Origin: Engraulis encrasicolus
Lineage: Eukaryota; Chordata; Actinopteri; Clupeiformes; Engraulidae
Length of the DNA: 64,000 bases
NCBI RefSeq assembly: GCF_034702125.1
Contig: NC_085873.1
Coordinates: 45,492,181-45,556,180 of the forward strand
Reading direction: 5' to 3'
The number at the start of each line of letters is the position of its first letter. Position 1 is the stretch's first letter. The notes below the pieces were generated by a model that worked only from the letters and a program-made list of their open reading frames with translations, ran no database searches and was not told the DNA's origin. Both the position numbers and the translations under genes were made by a program. Shown here piece after piece: positions 33,393-44,829 of this stretch.

Positions 33393-34921
33393 AAAACCAT
33401 TCCTTGTTTACTAGCTTGGCAAAGCTTCTTCTATGACCTCAGCAACCTGTTAACTTTGGTTATTTTGGGGTTGGATTTGGTCTGCACATAAAGCAAATGT
33501 GGTCTACATATGAACAGATGTGAAATTGGATCACATCCTGTAGTTAACAAGCATAAGGATTTTAGGAAGCTCTTTGGAAATCTGTTTTAAAAGTCAAGTG
33601 TTTAAAAAGTTAAAAAGCACCAATTTGGCTACTTGTTAATGGCCTGACTGTTCCATCTTCAGCCGCGAGCATTGCTGTACAGGCATCCTTGCAATTCTAA
33701 GCTGATGTAATGATGGAGCTGGCATTGACTTACAAGGTGGAAATGGCCTAGGAGCGCAGCCATTCCGCACACACATGGGAAAGGCTGAGTGAAAATATTT
33801 TAATCAGCTGTCTACTGCCTGGATCAAAGAGAGAGAGAGAGAGAGAGAGAGAAGGAGAAAGAGAGAGAGAGAGAGAGAGAGAGACGGGAAGAGAGAGTGA
33901 GACAGAGAGAGAGAGAGATTGTGCTAAGTTGGTAGGCTGTATGTCACAGCTGTTTTGAGATTGATGGAGATCATGTTCAGATCATGGTTAGTAGTAGATT
34001 GCATGTTTGTCTATTTCTAGGTCAACCTATCAGCTTTGACACGGTTAATCTCACAGCATGCAGGAAACAAAGGTCTAAACTTCAAAGAATCCAGTAAAGG
34101 AGTGAACAAAATAAAATGAAGAGATGGCAAAAGACTTGTGCTGACTGTGCAGAGGAGGCATGATACGGAAGTGAGTGTTGCTGACGTGTTTTTCTCTGAA
34201 TGGGCTACTGACAGGCATCTTGCAGACTTCAAAGACCTTTTTTTGCATTGCATTGCCTCAGACTCTTCTGACCTCCTTCAGCATGACGTGTACTCAACAT
34301 CCTCTTCCTTTGAAGTCTTTCCACCCCCCAACCCCCCAAATAGAAGACACATTTGAAAAAAGTGAAGAAATGTGAAAGGCTAATGAAAAAAACCCAAAAA
34401 AACAAGAGCAGAGCTACTGCTTTGTGCTGCAGCAGTTATGTCAATTCACCCAGCACAGACTGCTCCGATTTGAAAACCGTCCCATTCAATGAATGAAATC
34501 CTTTTATCTCACGGGGATCCACAGCACTCCATAGAACAGGCAGACAACCGGAGCCCAGACACAGACATACAGACAGAAGTGAGATGAGAGAAAAGCAGAT
34601 TATTTTGGAGGTAAACAAAGACTTCGCTTTTCTCTGCCACGACATGATGGTTAACCTTTAGACACTGGTCATTTTCCTTTTCATATGGTCCCAGTAGTGT
34701 CACAAGCATACTGAGAGTTTATTAAAGGAAATGGCAGTGACCGCTGTTACCTTGTGTCTGGTTATTATTTGAAATGTAAGTGATTCAACCCTTTTGCAAC
34801 GCAGTAACCCAGAGTTTTCCCACTAAGGTTCTAATGACTCAAATTAACAAAGAAGAACCCATCTTTCATGAAGGGTGCATGGGGAGGCTGAGGACAGACA
34901 AAAGGCGCAAATCACCATAAA
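33393..34921. other. No gene; GA microsatellite inside
   Basis: (GA)n, interrupted, at about 33828-33920. The rest is plain; several 60-78 codon frames near 34000-34700 have no domain. Confidence 0.5.
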
Positions 34922-34935
34922 GGAGAGAGAGAGAG

Positions 34936-34985
<50 letters not shown>

Positions 34986-35400
34986 AGGATTGTTTCCAGA
35001 TCGGACTCATAAGAGGACAGCAGACTTGTAAGTGGACGAAGAATGGTCACACACACACACATGGTTTACATTTCCTTCATTTCACTTTCTCCTGTGCAGC
35101 ATATGAAAACCTCAAGCCAAACATACATTACTCTGGACAGTTGGCCATTACAGGGAAGTAGGAGGCAAATATGGGTAAGACAGCTAAGTGTCTGACACAA
35201 TGGAAACAGTGTCTGCAAACTGTGTGCGTGCGTGTGTGTGTGCACTGATGTGGGCACGTGCACACTTGTTTGTGTTCCTTTAGTGTATGTGCATGTGCGC
35301 ATATGGCTGTCTGTGCGTGTGCTTACATTTGCATGTGCGTGCGTGTGTGTGTGTGCTTGCATTTGCGTGTGTGTGTGTGTGTGTGTGTGTGTGACGTGCA
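34922..35400. repeat. (GA)n then (TG)n-rich stretch
   Basis: (GA)n at about 34922-34985, short CA at 35049, and a TG-rich tract at about 35222-35393. Confidence 0.85.
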
Positions 35401-35744
35401 ACAATATTTCCCTTACACGTTAGCAACGCCACCTGATGTGGATACAATGCTTTCCACTGCTGTCAGCACTCTGCATGCTGTGACTTGGCCAGTAAGAGGG
35501 AAACTAGTTTATAAAGACAGTTTTTTGCAGATAATCATTAATTTCACTGTTATGATGAGTCGACAGAAAACAGTTGTTTTCTTCTATAGTGGCCATGGAT
35601 ATGGATGGTGTGACTTTTGTTGTGAAAATGATTATTTTTATTATTTGACACAATGTTATTGTGCTGTCAACATTTTTGTTGAACGAACACTACCCATGCC
35701 ATTGAATACCAGTAGGTTTTCTGACAATATTTCCGACAGTACAG

Positions 35745-35877
35745 TGGAGGAGAGACAGGAAATGAGTGGGGTGTGAGAGACGGAAGGATTGGCAAATGAC
35801 CCAGGCTGGGATCAAACCCGCGTTGCTGGCGTAGTAACCCAGTGCCCTACCCCTAGGCCACGGCAGGGCCAACACGC
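35745..35877 (-). repeat. tRNA-derived SINE fragment
   Basis: On the minus strand, TGGCCTAGGGGTAGGGC is a box A-like sequence and GGGTTTGATCCC a box B-like sequence, spaced as in a tRNA head, followed by CAGCCTGGGTCATTTGCC. It has no foldable acceptor stem, so it is a SINE and not a tRNA gene. Confidence 0.6.
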
Positions 35878-35908
35878 TTGAAAAAGATGGTAGATTGAGA
35901 TAATGAAA

Positions 35909-36075
35909 GTCTGTTTTTTAATTATTTGTTTTGGTTGTGGGAGACACTTAGATAAATGGTTGTTTGTATTTACCTTGTGTGGTTGGGGAGGGTCTGTTTT
36001 TTAATTATTTGTTTTGGTTGTGGGAGACACTTAGATAAATGGTTGTTTGTATTTACCTTGTGTGGTTGGGGAGGG
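35909..36075. repeat. Near-perfect 83-bp tandem duplication
   Basis: GTCTGTTTTTTAATTATTTG through GTTGGGGAGG is repeated with an 83-base period, with no difference seen between the two copies. Confidence 0.93.
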
Positions 36076-36099
36076 GCGGGTTTTCTGTGTCATGTGACC

Positions 36100-36240
36100 T
36101 AGCTCTACCTCCTTACCTGATATACCTTTCACCTGCAATTGTTTGGCATGCCCTGATGAAGACAATGGGTCGAAACGCGTAGGCATGTAGCCAGTAAAGG
36201 CTTTTTAACTTTAGTAAGGAGTGCCTCAAATAGTGTTTTT
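36100..36240. repeat. Old interspersed repeat with CGAAACGCGTAGG motif
   Basis: CCCTGATGAAGACAATGGGT followed by CGAAACGCGTAGG. The pattern (GATGAAG … GAAACGCGT) is familiar from several vertebrate repeats; class not assigned. Confidence 0.4.
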
Positions 36241-36596
36241 TATCTTTTCATGGACGCTTGTTTTTTTAATTGCTTTTAGTTAAGCAAAGTGATAAATACC
36301 TGAGATCTGATAAAGACCCATGGATGTTGTGGAGACACAGGTATCACCAGAAACACTTTATAGGTATATATTGTGTTATTCTGACACATTCATCTTAGTC
36401 AGATAGGGCCTACATCGAAATGTTCTGTAGTGTCGGCCTATATCAAGACAAGGTCAGACTGATTGTTTTAGAAACAAATTCTGTTAGGGCAGACGCGTGT
36501 GCATGTATCATTCTAAATATTTACTTATGTTGGAGAGTGCACATGTAGCCTATATGAAGTGTTTGTCAACTGTAACTGTGCTGTAATATAGTCATA

Positions 36597-36925
36597 CAGT
36601 CCCAGGAAAAAGTTTGTACACCCTTTAAAATTTCTTACATTTTTGTCAAAATTGATCATAAAACATGGTCGGATCTTCCCGGAAATCTCAAGAGGGAACA
36701 ATCAGAGTCTGCTTTAATTAATTCCATGCCTTGCTGTCCTGTGAATGTTTACATCTTATGGCCAATGAAAATATGAAAACTTGTAAATGTTTGGGTTGAA
36801 TTAATTAAAGCAGACTCTGGTTGTTCCTTCTTGCGATTTCCAGGAAGATCAGACCATGTTTTATGACCAATTTTGACAGACAGGTAAGAAATTTCAAAGG
36901 GTGTACAAACCTTTTCCTGCGACTG
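36597..36925. mobile_element. Tc1/mariner-type foldback MITE
   Basis: CAGTCCCAGGAAAAAGTTTG at the left and its near complement (CCTTTTCCTGCGACTG) at the right, TA at both sides (36595-36596, 36926-36927). Arms of about 140 bp pair through AATTAATTAAAGCAGACTCT, so the element is nearly a complete hairpin. Confidence 0.88.
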
Positions 36926-36927
36926 TA

Positions 36928-37205
36928 CTTTGTTCTTTGCAAAGGATATTGTATGTGTTTACGTCAGCATATTGAGCTGGGAGCATCATATACTACATGG
37001 TGGCCATTGTCTACTGACTGTCAAGAAGGTGTGAAATGGGGAGGGAAGAAACAACAGCCAACGGGGAACGATAGTGATAAACAGAGAGACAACAAGGAAG
37101 GTAGGCTGTGAGCAGCAAACAGGGGCTCATCTACTCAAAAACACAAATATACAGTACAAGAACATCTTCAGAGACCAAACGCATAGACTCTTGAAGGGCT
37201 TCTGG
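36928..37205. other. No feature seen
   Basis: Plain sequence. Confidence 0.5.
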
Positions 37206-37799
37206 CTCAATTCGAAACGGGAGGCAGTGACTCGATGACTCTCCTCCTACATAAACAGGTCACTGATCAGATAGGTGAAGTTAGCTGATGAGGCAGCCGT
37301 TACGAACGGCACTAGCGAGTACGCTGCCTCGCGCATTTGATGTTACGGCGATTCTATGGCGGGAGTTACGTTCATCACGTTAGCGCTTAGCTTACGCATG
37401 CTATTTGAACGGTGAATGATCGTCAGAAGGCGGAATCGTAAAATAGGCTATAAATAGATCTAGCGACAGCATATTTAGATACTACAATGTTGATTTATCC
37501 ATTCGATTTTCAATATCTACATACATAAGTGTCAGAATATGATAAGGTAGTAGCTTGGGTAGTAGCCATGTTTGTTTTTCAGGTTTCCGGTTGAGAGGGA
37601 GGTGGCGCACAGCATGTTGGGTACCAAGGCAGCGAAGTCAGCATCTGATGCTGACCTCAAATATCCCCGTTACGCCCACAAATGCAGTCAACTGCAGAGG
37701 GACGAAATAAAGCAATTTTTCGTTTCGATCCACACTTCATGACTCGATGTCCAGTTAGCTTACTGGAAGGACAGCTGCCTTCCCTGTTTCGAATTGAGC
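37206..37799 (-). mobile_element. MITE with CTCAATTCGAAAC ends, copy 1
   Basis: Inverted ends CTCAATTCGAAACGGGAGGCAG-type and its complement at the right (CCTGTTTCGAATTGAG). It is the inverted equivalent of the insert at 42404-43003 along its whole length. 594 bp, no coding recognised. TSD not resolved. Confidence 0.85.
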
Positions 37800-38477
37800 T
37801 TCTCTCTCTCTCGCTCTCCCTCTCTTTCTCTCTCTCTCTCTCCCTCTCTTTCTCTCTCTCTCTCTCCCTCCCTCTCTCTCTGCTAATCCTCCCTCCTTTT
37901 CCACAGCTCCACTGCTGTTGTTGCTGTTGTATATCTTCAGTTTGAGCTCCTCCCACCCTTGCATGGCGGGAAGCAGACACCCCTCTGACACAACACACAC
38001 ACGCGCACACAAGCACACACGCGCGCACACACAAATACACAAGTACACAAACACTCACACACGCACACACAGACACATACGCGCACACACACACACACAC
38101 ACACACGCGCGCACATTTTCTTCCCCACTTACTCATGGAATCAGCTTGACGCAACTCTCCTGTTCTCCATTCTTTCTCCTGAATTATTCACTATAATTTA
38201 TTCTGCAGCTCAGCACCAACATGCTGCAGTATCAACATTTGTGCAAAAATATTGCTTGCATTTATATGTTGTTGCTTGTACTGAATGCATTTTCTATTTA
38301 CATCTGTACTGTATGTTTGCTAGATGGCAGTCTCAATGGTGTGTGTGTGTGTGTGTGTACACGTGTGTGTGTGCACGCACACGCGCGCATATGTTTGTGC
38401 GTGCATCTGTGTGTGTGAGAGAGAGTTTGTGTGCGTGTTCGTTTCTGCCTATATTCACATTACCTAGCCTACTTTAA
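37800..38477. repeat. CT, CA and TG microsatellites with plain spacers
   Basis: (CT)n at about 37800-37881 directly against the MITE end, CA-rich at about 37995-38112, TG-rich at about 38339-38430. No gene. Confidence 0.85.
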
Positions 38478-40159
38478 AGGGTTTATGAAACGAAAACAAA
38501 GTAAAGGAATTTGACCATTTCCAGGACAGATTCTGAAAGTTCTAAGCCTTGTGAATAAAATGGGATATTGTCTGGGTGCTATTTTGTCCTAAAAGTCATG
38601 TTAAAACGTTCCCAAAAAGTGTTATGTTCACTTTTTTTCGTGACATGCAAATTTTATGCAATTGATATGCGTGACATAGAAGGGGAAAGTTCACCTCCAC
38701 CTTCTTCAGATCAATGGCGGCTAGTACCAAAACAAAGCGCAGTGTCAAGCAGTGTGTTGCTGGAGGGCCGAACGGTGCCAGTTGCAAAAATGGCTACTTG
38801 GCAGAAGGAATATCTTTGCACAAGTTCCCTTCTGTGAAGAATGATGGAACTGTGGCCGACAAGGAGAAGGCTAAAACAAGGGCTCTGTGGATCCATTTTC
38901 GTACGCAGGCACCGGCGTGGTTTTGAAGCAAGCCCGTGGTCACTGTTGTGCTCGGCACATTTCCACCCCTCGTGCTTCACCACAAATGTGGTTGGACTGA
39001 AGAGAATGCTATTACCTCAAGCAGTTCCAACAATTGACATCACCGGCGTGCAGACTGAAACTGCCCCTGTAGCCTAACTGCTCGGGCACGAAGACAGGTG
39101 AGTGCACTGCTTTGCTTTAGGCTACTCGTTTACCTTGTCCATCTGCTTTGTATGTTGTTTTCAGGAAAGGGTAATGCATATTACATGCCAAACCGATGCA
39201 AATGCTCTCGGTATATGCACTTTTTGTTGATTGCCTTTCAACTGGTCATTAAATTGGTTTTGGGAGGATATCCGTGCTTCAGCCTCCGAGGTGCTCTCGG
39301 TCGAGGACAGCCAACTCACAGACTGGGCTACTGCTTAGCGAATAAACGGAGATGCATATAGCGTAGGCCTACTTTGAAGCGTTTGATTGTTTGTTTTTAG
39401 TATTGTGGTGCACGTGTGGCTGACATTTGGACACACCTCGTCCTCAGAGTCAGGCTGAGGGACACGCGACGCCTGTGACTTTGAGCACAAAAAATAATAG
39501 GCCTAATAATGATAAACGCTAAAAATATGTTGAGGACTCAGGCTATCTAGGGTGTTTTTCCAACAGCCTAATACCTCCGTTTTTTCTCTAGTTGATGATA
39601 TTTTTGCATGTACATGCATTTCAATCACACTATATCGCGCAATTGAATCAAAATGCCCCCCATTTGTCAACAAATACACACGCCACGTCATCTTTGGGTC
39701 ATGGCAAAGCGCCCTTAGCAACCGTCCGTAACCATAAACAAAACGAACTGTCAGGCTATGTCAACAATCGTCACTCACTTCGCCTGTCAGACATGTCACT
39801 TTCTGCAGATGTATCAGTGCCTCTGAAATAGATTTGTGCTGCTGTTTTTTTTCCTCATGAGGTTGGATGTGTGGTTTTTCGACACGCTGATGTTTGTATC
39901 AGAATTTTGGTTCCTTTATAAGATGTGGGTCCATCAAATATGTGTTGTTTTCTCAGATCGCCATACTAGCAAACCAGGGACTTTCCTCTATGATGTCACA
40001 GCCCAGCTCATTAGTCAAACCAAATTTCACAGAATTCACACTTTGAGTTGCCATTTTCACAAGTTCCTCCAGGATGATTGGGTTCAAAGTCTCATCGATG
40101 CTATCAGAAAAAACAAGGCTTTAATGGAAATGGCCGTTTGTTTTCGTTTCATAACCTCT
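38478..40159 (+). mobile_element. TTAA-flanked DNA transposon with a THAP exon
   Basis: Left end AGGGTTTATGAAACGAAAAC and right-end complement AGAGGTTATGAAACGAAAAC are inverted repeats (about 23 bp, three mismatches). Both flanks are TTAA (38474-38477, 40160-40163). It carries the THAP coding exon at 38714-39099. TTAA targeting together with a THAP domain would fit a Kolobok-type element (recall of the superfamily). No catalytic domain recognised, so it is probably a deletion derivative. Confidence 0.75.
38714..39099 (+). pseudogene. THAP-domain exon, frameshifted
   Basis: From ATG at 38714 the frame reads MAASTKTKRSVKQCVAGG, then NGASCKNG and SLHKFPS, and continues as KAKTRALWIHF. A one-base shift near 38890-38900 moves the reading to the next frame, which gives RRHRRGFEASPWSLLCSAHF, HPSCFT and LLPQAVPTI. 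The order C-x-C, W--FVRR-R, LCS-HF, CF, A-PT is the THAP zinc finger (C2CH). A GTGAGTGC donor follows at about 39099-39106. The frame also reaches a TAA shortly before the donor, so the exon is damaged twice. The domain binds DNA, here presumably transposon ends. Confidence 0.82.
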
Positions 40160-40163
40160 TTAA

Positions 40164-40303
40164 GACTGAAATCTAATTTCAATATCAAGTAAGTAAGTAA
40201 GTTTTTAAAGTTGAGTTGTCACTTATTCATGCCAACACATAGCCTACCTCATCTTCCTCCACTTTAATGCGTGACTGACAGGTACTTGACAGTTTTTGCC
40301 TTG

Positions 40304-40337
<34 letters not shown>

Positions 40338-40623
40338 TCTGTCTCTAGTGGCATGGAAGAGTAGCGCGAGGTGGGGGACTTCGAGAAGCCGTCGTGCATG
40401 ACAGGTGAAAGGAGCAGGAGGAATTAAACCTCCACAAAAGCATGCACTCTCTCTCACGCACGCAGGCGCGCGCACACACACACACACACACACTATTGTG
40501 CGGAAGCTCAATTAAAAGCACTTATGTACGTTTCTGAGAAATAATTCGCCCCCTGAGATGCTGTTTCACGGTCTGGATCACGCCCCTGAAAGGTTTTATT
40601 GACAGCCTGTCAGGGAAGCGGAG

Positions 40624-40666
<43 letters not shown>

Positions 40667-40863
40667 TGATGTGTGTAATGGCTTGTAGGCACGGTTGTCA
40701 TGTGTCATTGCCGACGGGGGACATGACCGCATCCATCAGCTGACAGCAGTTCTAGAATTATTGATGGTTGCCATGGCAAATAGATGTCACTGAGCACACT
40801 GATAAGTGTGACCATGACCACACACGCAGAAGAGAAAGGGAGAGGGAGACAGAGACAGACAGA
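40164..40863. repeat. (CA)n microsatellites in plain sequence
   Basis: CA tracts at about 40303-40334, 40469-40493 and 40626-40664. No gene recognised. Confidence 0.8.
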
Positions 40864-40955
40864 GACCAGTGCTCTCCTCCATCCTCCATGACTGAGCTAC
40901 CCTGAGCATGTTACCCTCCCGTCACATTGCTACATTAGGGTTGAGGCATAAATGC
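40864..40955 (+). repeat. SINE fragment
   Basis: CAGTGCTCTCCTCCATCCTC, ATGACTGAGCTACCCTGAGC and GAGGCATAAATGC match the body of the SINE at 43571-43885. The tRNA-like head is absent. Confidence 0.75.
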
Positions 40956-41436
40956 GTGCGTGTGTGTGCATGTGTGCATGTGTGTAAATGTAATATGCAA
41001 ACAGAGTTCTATTATAACACGTCGGAAATTTTTAATTTCCCGATTTTCCCTGACCCATGTCCCCAAAAATCAATTCCTCACATTGTTTACAATATTCAAC
41101 CCGTACTCTTGCGCTCCCAGACTTTTTTCACTTCGAGCCATGGGCGCAGCCATTTTCTGCAAAATTGCAGGATAATTACGTCAGAAAGAAAATTGTTTTG
41201 TGCGGCAGATACATTCTACTTAGAACTGTTGTGCGAGTCTGTGATCTAAATAGAGTTTGCCGCTAACGCGGCTGTGGTCCTTGTGGGTGGGGAAACAGTG
41301 TAGCAGCGTAACCCTAGAGATTCTTTGTAACTGTAGTGTCAGCTTGTGGTGACAACTGTTACTGTAGCCAGGGTCAATACTATTGCTAATAATACAATAT
41401 ACTATACTAATACTAAGTCAGGGGACGCAGGTTTTG
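40956..41436. other. No gene recognised
   Basis: TG-rich at the start; otherwise plain. A first THAP exon for the gene downstream was looked for here and not found. Confidence 0.45.
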
Positions 41437-41444
41437 ACTAGAGG

Positions 41445-41612
41445 CAGGGGCGCATCTTGCCACCAGGCAAGACAGGCAGCCGCTTGGGCCCCCCAAGCCC
41501 ATAGATAGTGAATAACAGCCCACACATTACCACAGTAGTGGCAATTTTGCTTCAAATTGTCAATCTTTTGCATTTTCGCTTGGGGCCTCATCTGACCCTA
41601 GAATCGCCTCTG
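41445..41612. mobile_element. hAT-type MITE
   Basis: CAGGGGCGCATCTTGCC at the left, AGAATCGCCTCTG at the right; perfect 8-bp TSD ACTAGAGG at 41437-41444 and 41613-41620. 168 bp. Confidence 0.92.
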
Positions 41613-42213
41613 ACTAGAGGCAAAGGTATAACTTACCACAGGATAACGCTAGGTTAGAAAAATGGCTAACAGCTATGGAGAATCAGCTACGACCTGGGTG
41701 GACAGCGGACCAGATTCGTAATGTCAACACACAATACCCAGCAGTGTATGTGTGTACTGAACACTTCTCCTCTTCTTGCTCTTCGGTTAACTTGAAGACC
41801 AGATTTTTCCAATGCAAGTTTCCTGCGAAAGTGTTGTCGGAGGATGCTATACCCACCATTTTTGGCGATAGGACAGAGTCAAGAGAGTCGTCTGATCATG
41901 GAAAGGTACGTAAGCCAGATACCAGCCTAGAACTACTCATAATAACGGTGTATTTTGTGTGCGATTTTTGTGTCTGTGTGTATTGTGTGCTACACTGCTG
42001 GCAGGACGAATGTTTAGTTTCTATTTGAGTGACAACGCGTTTCGCCTCGTTTCGTCCGGTTCAAGTGAAGAGCGTTGTTCACTCAAAAAAAGATAGGCTA
42101 GCGACTGCTCTGTCCTTCCATTGCGGTGATTAATTTTCTTTTGGTTGGAGAACTTCTTAGTTAGTAGAAGTGTTTCGAAATGGACGGACAATAACTTTAT
42201 ACGTTTTACACGG

Positions 42214-43154
42214 TTTAAAGTGACACTGTCCCGTTTTTGGAAATAAGCTTATTTTACACCTCCCCTAGAGTTTAATAATAGGGTTTTACCGTTCTCCTGT
42301 ACTTTCAACTGTTTTCTGGGTACGGCAGTGCAAATATTACCTCCAAGCTAGTAGTTAACATTGAGTCCTATGAGACCAGTTAGCCGCCAGCTGGTCTCAT
42401 AGGCCCAATTCGAAACAGGGAAGGCAGCTGTCCTTCCAGTGAGCTAACTGGACATCGAGTCATGAAGTGTGGATCGAAACGAAAAATTGCTTTATTTCCT
42501 CTCTCGGCAGTTGACTGCATTTGTGGGCGTAACGAGGATATTTCGAGGATACATGAGATGCTGACTTCGCTGCCTTGGTACCCAACATGCTGTGCGCCAC
42601 CTCCATCTCAACCGGAAACCTGAAAAACAAACATGGCTACTACCCAAGCTACTACCTTACCATACTCTTTATTCTGACACTTATGTATGTAGATATTGAA
42701 AATCGAATGCATAAATCAACATTGTAGTATCTAAATATGCTGTCGCTAGATCTATTTATAGCCTATTTTACGATTCCGCCGTCAGACGATCATTCACCGT
42801 TCAAATAGCATGCGTAAGCTAAGCGCTAACGTGATGAACGTAACTCCCGCCATAGAATCGCCGTAACATCAAATGCGCAAGGAGGCGCACTCGTTAGTGC
42901 CGTTCGTAACGGATGCCTCATCAGCTAACTTGACCTATCTGATCAGTGACATGTTTATGTAGGAGGAGAGTCATCGAGTCACTACCTCCCGTTTCGAATT
43001 GGGCCTCAATGTTAACTGCTAGCATGGAGGTAAAATTTGCACCGCCATACCCGGAGAACGGTTGAAAGTACAGGAGAAAGGTAAAACCCAACTATTTAAC
43101 TCAAGGGGAAGTTTAATATGAGCTTATTTCCAAAAATGGGATAGTATCACTTTA
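42214..43154. mobile_element. Palindromic MITE with nested insertion
   Basis: Ends TAAAGTGACACTGTCCC and GGGATAGTATCACTTTA are inverted. The body is the same palindrome as at 1-271 but is split at its centre (after CTCATAGG, 42403) by a 600-bp MITE. Resumes with TCAATGTTAACTGCTAGCAT at about 43006. Confidence 0.88.
42404..43003 (+). mobile_element. MITE with CCCAATTCGAAAC ends, copy 2
   Basis: CCCAATTCGAAACAGGG and its complement (CCGTTTCGAATTGGG) bound the insert. The interior matches copy 1 (37206-37799) inverted, including ATCGAGTCATGAAGTGTGG and ACATGCTGTGCGCCACC. Lies in the tip of the palindromic MITE. Confidence 0.9.
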
Positions 43155-43431
43155 TGTTTGAAGTTGTAGGCCTACACCTGTGGTGATCGTTTAATCTCGA
43201 ATGGTATTGGTTTGGCCACCACATTTCCGAATGAACAGCACAGTATAAACTTCCACATAAAAAAACCCATGAACCCTGATTGGTTACTTGTAACAATGAC
43301 CCTAGACCAACAACTTTGACATTGGTCCTGGATCACTCAGTAAATACTTGGTGACAACAGATCAACCGACTCACTGAGTTTTTTTTATCCTGTGGCCTCA
43401 TGTTTGCTTATTTTTTTCCTGAAAAAAACAA
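43155..43431. other. Intron-like spacer in the THAP fossil
   Basis: Plain sequence ending with a T-rich run that may be the acceptor tract of the following segment. Confidence 0.4.
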
Positions 43432-43570
43432 AACAAGCTGAAATCTTGCAGCTCATTCAGTCACCTGTGCTCCAGCCCAAGCCTGCACCATCTCTAGATG
43501 AAGAACAGCGCCACACTCCTTCTCCTGAACCCAGATATATGTAACTAGTTCTACACATGTGGGCAATCAT

Positions 43571-43885
43571 GGGTGAGCGATTAGGGCATCAGACTAGCAT
43601 CCCAGAGGTTGCCGGTTCGACTCCTGACCCGCCAGGTTGGTGGGGGGAGTAATCAACCAGTGCTCTCCCCCATCCTCCTCCATGACTGAGGTACCCTGAG
43701 CATGGTACCGTCCCACCGCACTGCTCCCCATGGGGCGCCACTGAGGGCTGCCCCCTTGCACGGGTGAGGCATAAATGCAATTTCGTTGTGTGCAGTATGC
43801 AGTGTTCAGTTGTGTGCTGTGGAGTGCTGTGTCACAATGACAATGGGAGTTGGAGTTTCCCAGTGGGCTTTCACTTTCGCTTTCA
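43571..43885 (+). repeat. tRNA-derived SINE
   Basis: Head GGTGAGCGATTAGGGCATC (box A region) and GGTTCGACTCC, a canonical box B. The body follows (CTCCATGACTGAGGTACCCT, GAGGCATAAATGCAATTTCG) with a CACTTTCGCTTTCAC tail. Pol III-type internal promoter; non-coding. It interrupts the THAP fossil. Confidence 0.82.
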
Positions 43886-44429
43886 CAGGATTGGCCCAGC
43901 TGCTTTTGTTCTTCAAGTTGTTCCTCATCAAGCCTCTCATTTCACTCTTACTGCCGTGTTCCTCCCTCAACCAAATATCAGGATGCTTCAACCCAAACCG
44001 ATGACAGACTGGATGACGGAAGGATGTGACGTATCATCCCTCTGATAATGATGCTGGCTCATGGACCAGTAGTCCGCATACAACAAGCAGCAGTAGTCAA
44101 CAGAACGCCAGAGCAGACTACTTCATTGTGTGCTATGAGAAGATTGTTGAGCTGTTCAAGAACAAAAGATGCTCGAAATGTGACGGAGACTTGATGATCT
44201 ATCGGCTGTGCCCTCACCATTAAATATACCTGTCCTAGGTCCCACTGTGGAGTTTGGCACTCTCAACCCCACGTCGGTTCCAGCACTTCTTTCGAGGGAA
44301 ACCTTCTCCTCCCCGCTGCAATTCTCTTAGCTGGTGGTACTTTCACCAAATTTGCCGATATTGCACACACATTCCACCTGCAGTGTTTTGGCGAGACTCA
44401 GTTTAAATAAGTGCAGAGAAAAGTGCTGT

Positions 44430-44700
44430 TGCCAGTCATTGATCCACATAAAATGTGGATAACCCCGGTGAGACCTGCACCGCTGTAGAGAGCACCAGGT
44501 TTAGGCGATGGGAGGCACAGTGCACATATGTTGCATCGGGGAATTGTTTTTTCAGCAGCACCTGTATCCTTTATGGCCTGACATAACGGATGCCCCGTCA
44601 AACCCAAAGCCAACACACAGCGCAGGATCCAGCTGCAGTGGCTCTGTAAACTCTCCTAAATACCCAACGACGGTGCTATTTAGGATCAGGAACACTTCCG
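44430..44700 (-). pseudogene. hAT transposase fragment
   Basis: The minus strand reads LCVGFGFDGASVMSGHKG, then after a one-base shift KKQFPDATYVHCASHRLNLV. These are the G-DGA--M-G and Y-HC--H-LNL blocks of the hAT catalytic domain. It abuts the end of the THAP fossil in antisense. Confidence 0.78.
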
Positions 44701-44829
44701 CTCTGGACTGTAGAAAATATTTCATTTCATCCTATTTCCAATACCGCAATTAATAGAGTCCCAGTCGCAAGACTCTCTAGGTCCAATATAATTATGTGAT
44801 TGCACTTAATTACTATCACAGTTATAATC

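Larger units (their letters stand above)
41642..44410 (+). pseudogene. THAP-domain transposase gene split by later insertions
   Basis: Three plus-strand coding segments are in order. (1) 41642-41906, after a CACAG acceptor: RLEKWLTAMENQLRPG, YPAVYVCTEHFSS and SEDAIPTIFGD, the second half of a THAP domain with its C--HF and A-PTIF motifs, ending at a GTACGT donor. (2) About 43432-43543: AEILQLIQSPVLQPKPAPS, a low-complexity linker ending in a stop. (3) About 43950-44410: YQDASTQTDD, YFIVCYEKIVELFKNKRCSK, CDGDLM, then in another frame CGVWHSQP, EGNLLLPAAILLAGGTFTK and LLPVID. Segment 3 matches the conserved core of THAP-containing DNA transposases in fish (recall). Frameshifts and stops separate the pieces, and a palindromic MITE (itself interrupted) and a SINE lie between them. 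The first THAP exon and the C-terminus are missing. Confidence 0.7.

Noticed and set aside
35745..35877. tRNA gene
   Set aside because: Box A and B-like sequences are present but the cloverleaf stems do not form; fits a SINE head.
43571..43640. tRNA gene
   Set aside because: Canonical box B is followed by a long SINE body shared with 40864-40955, so it is the SINE promoter region.
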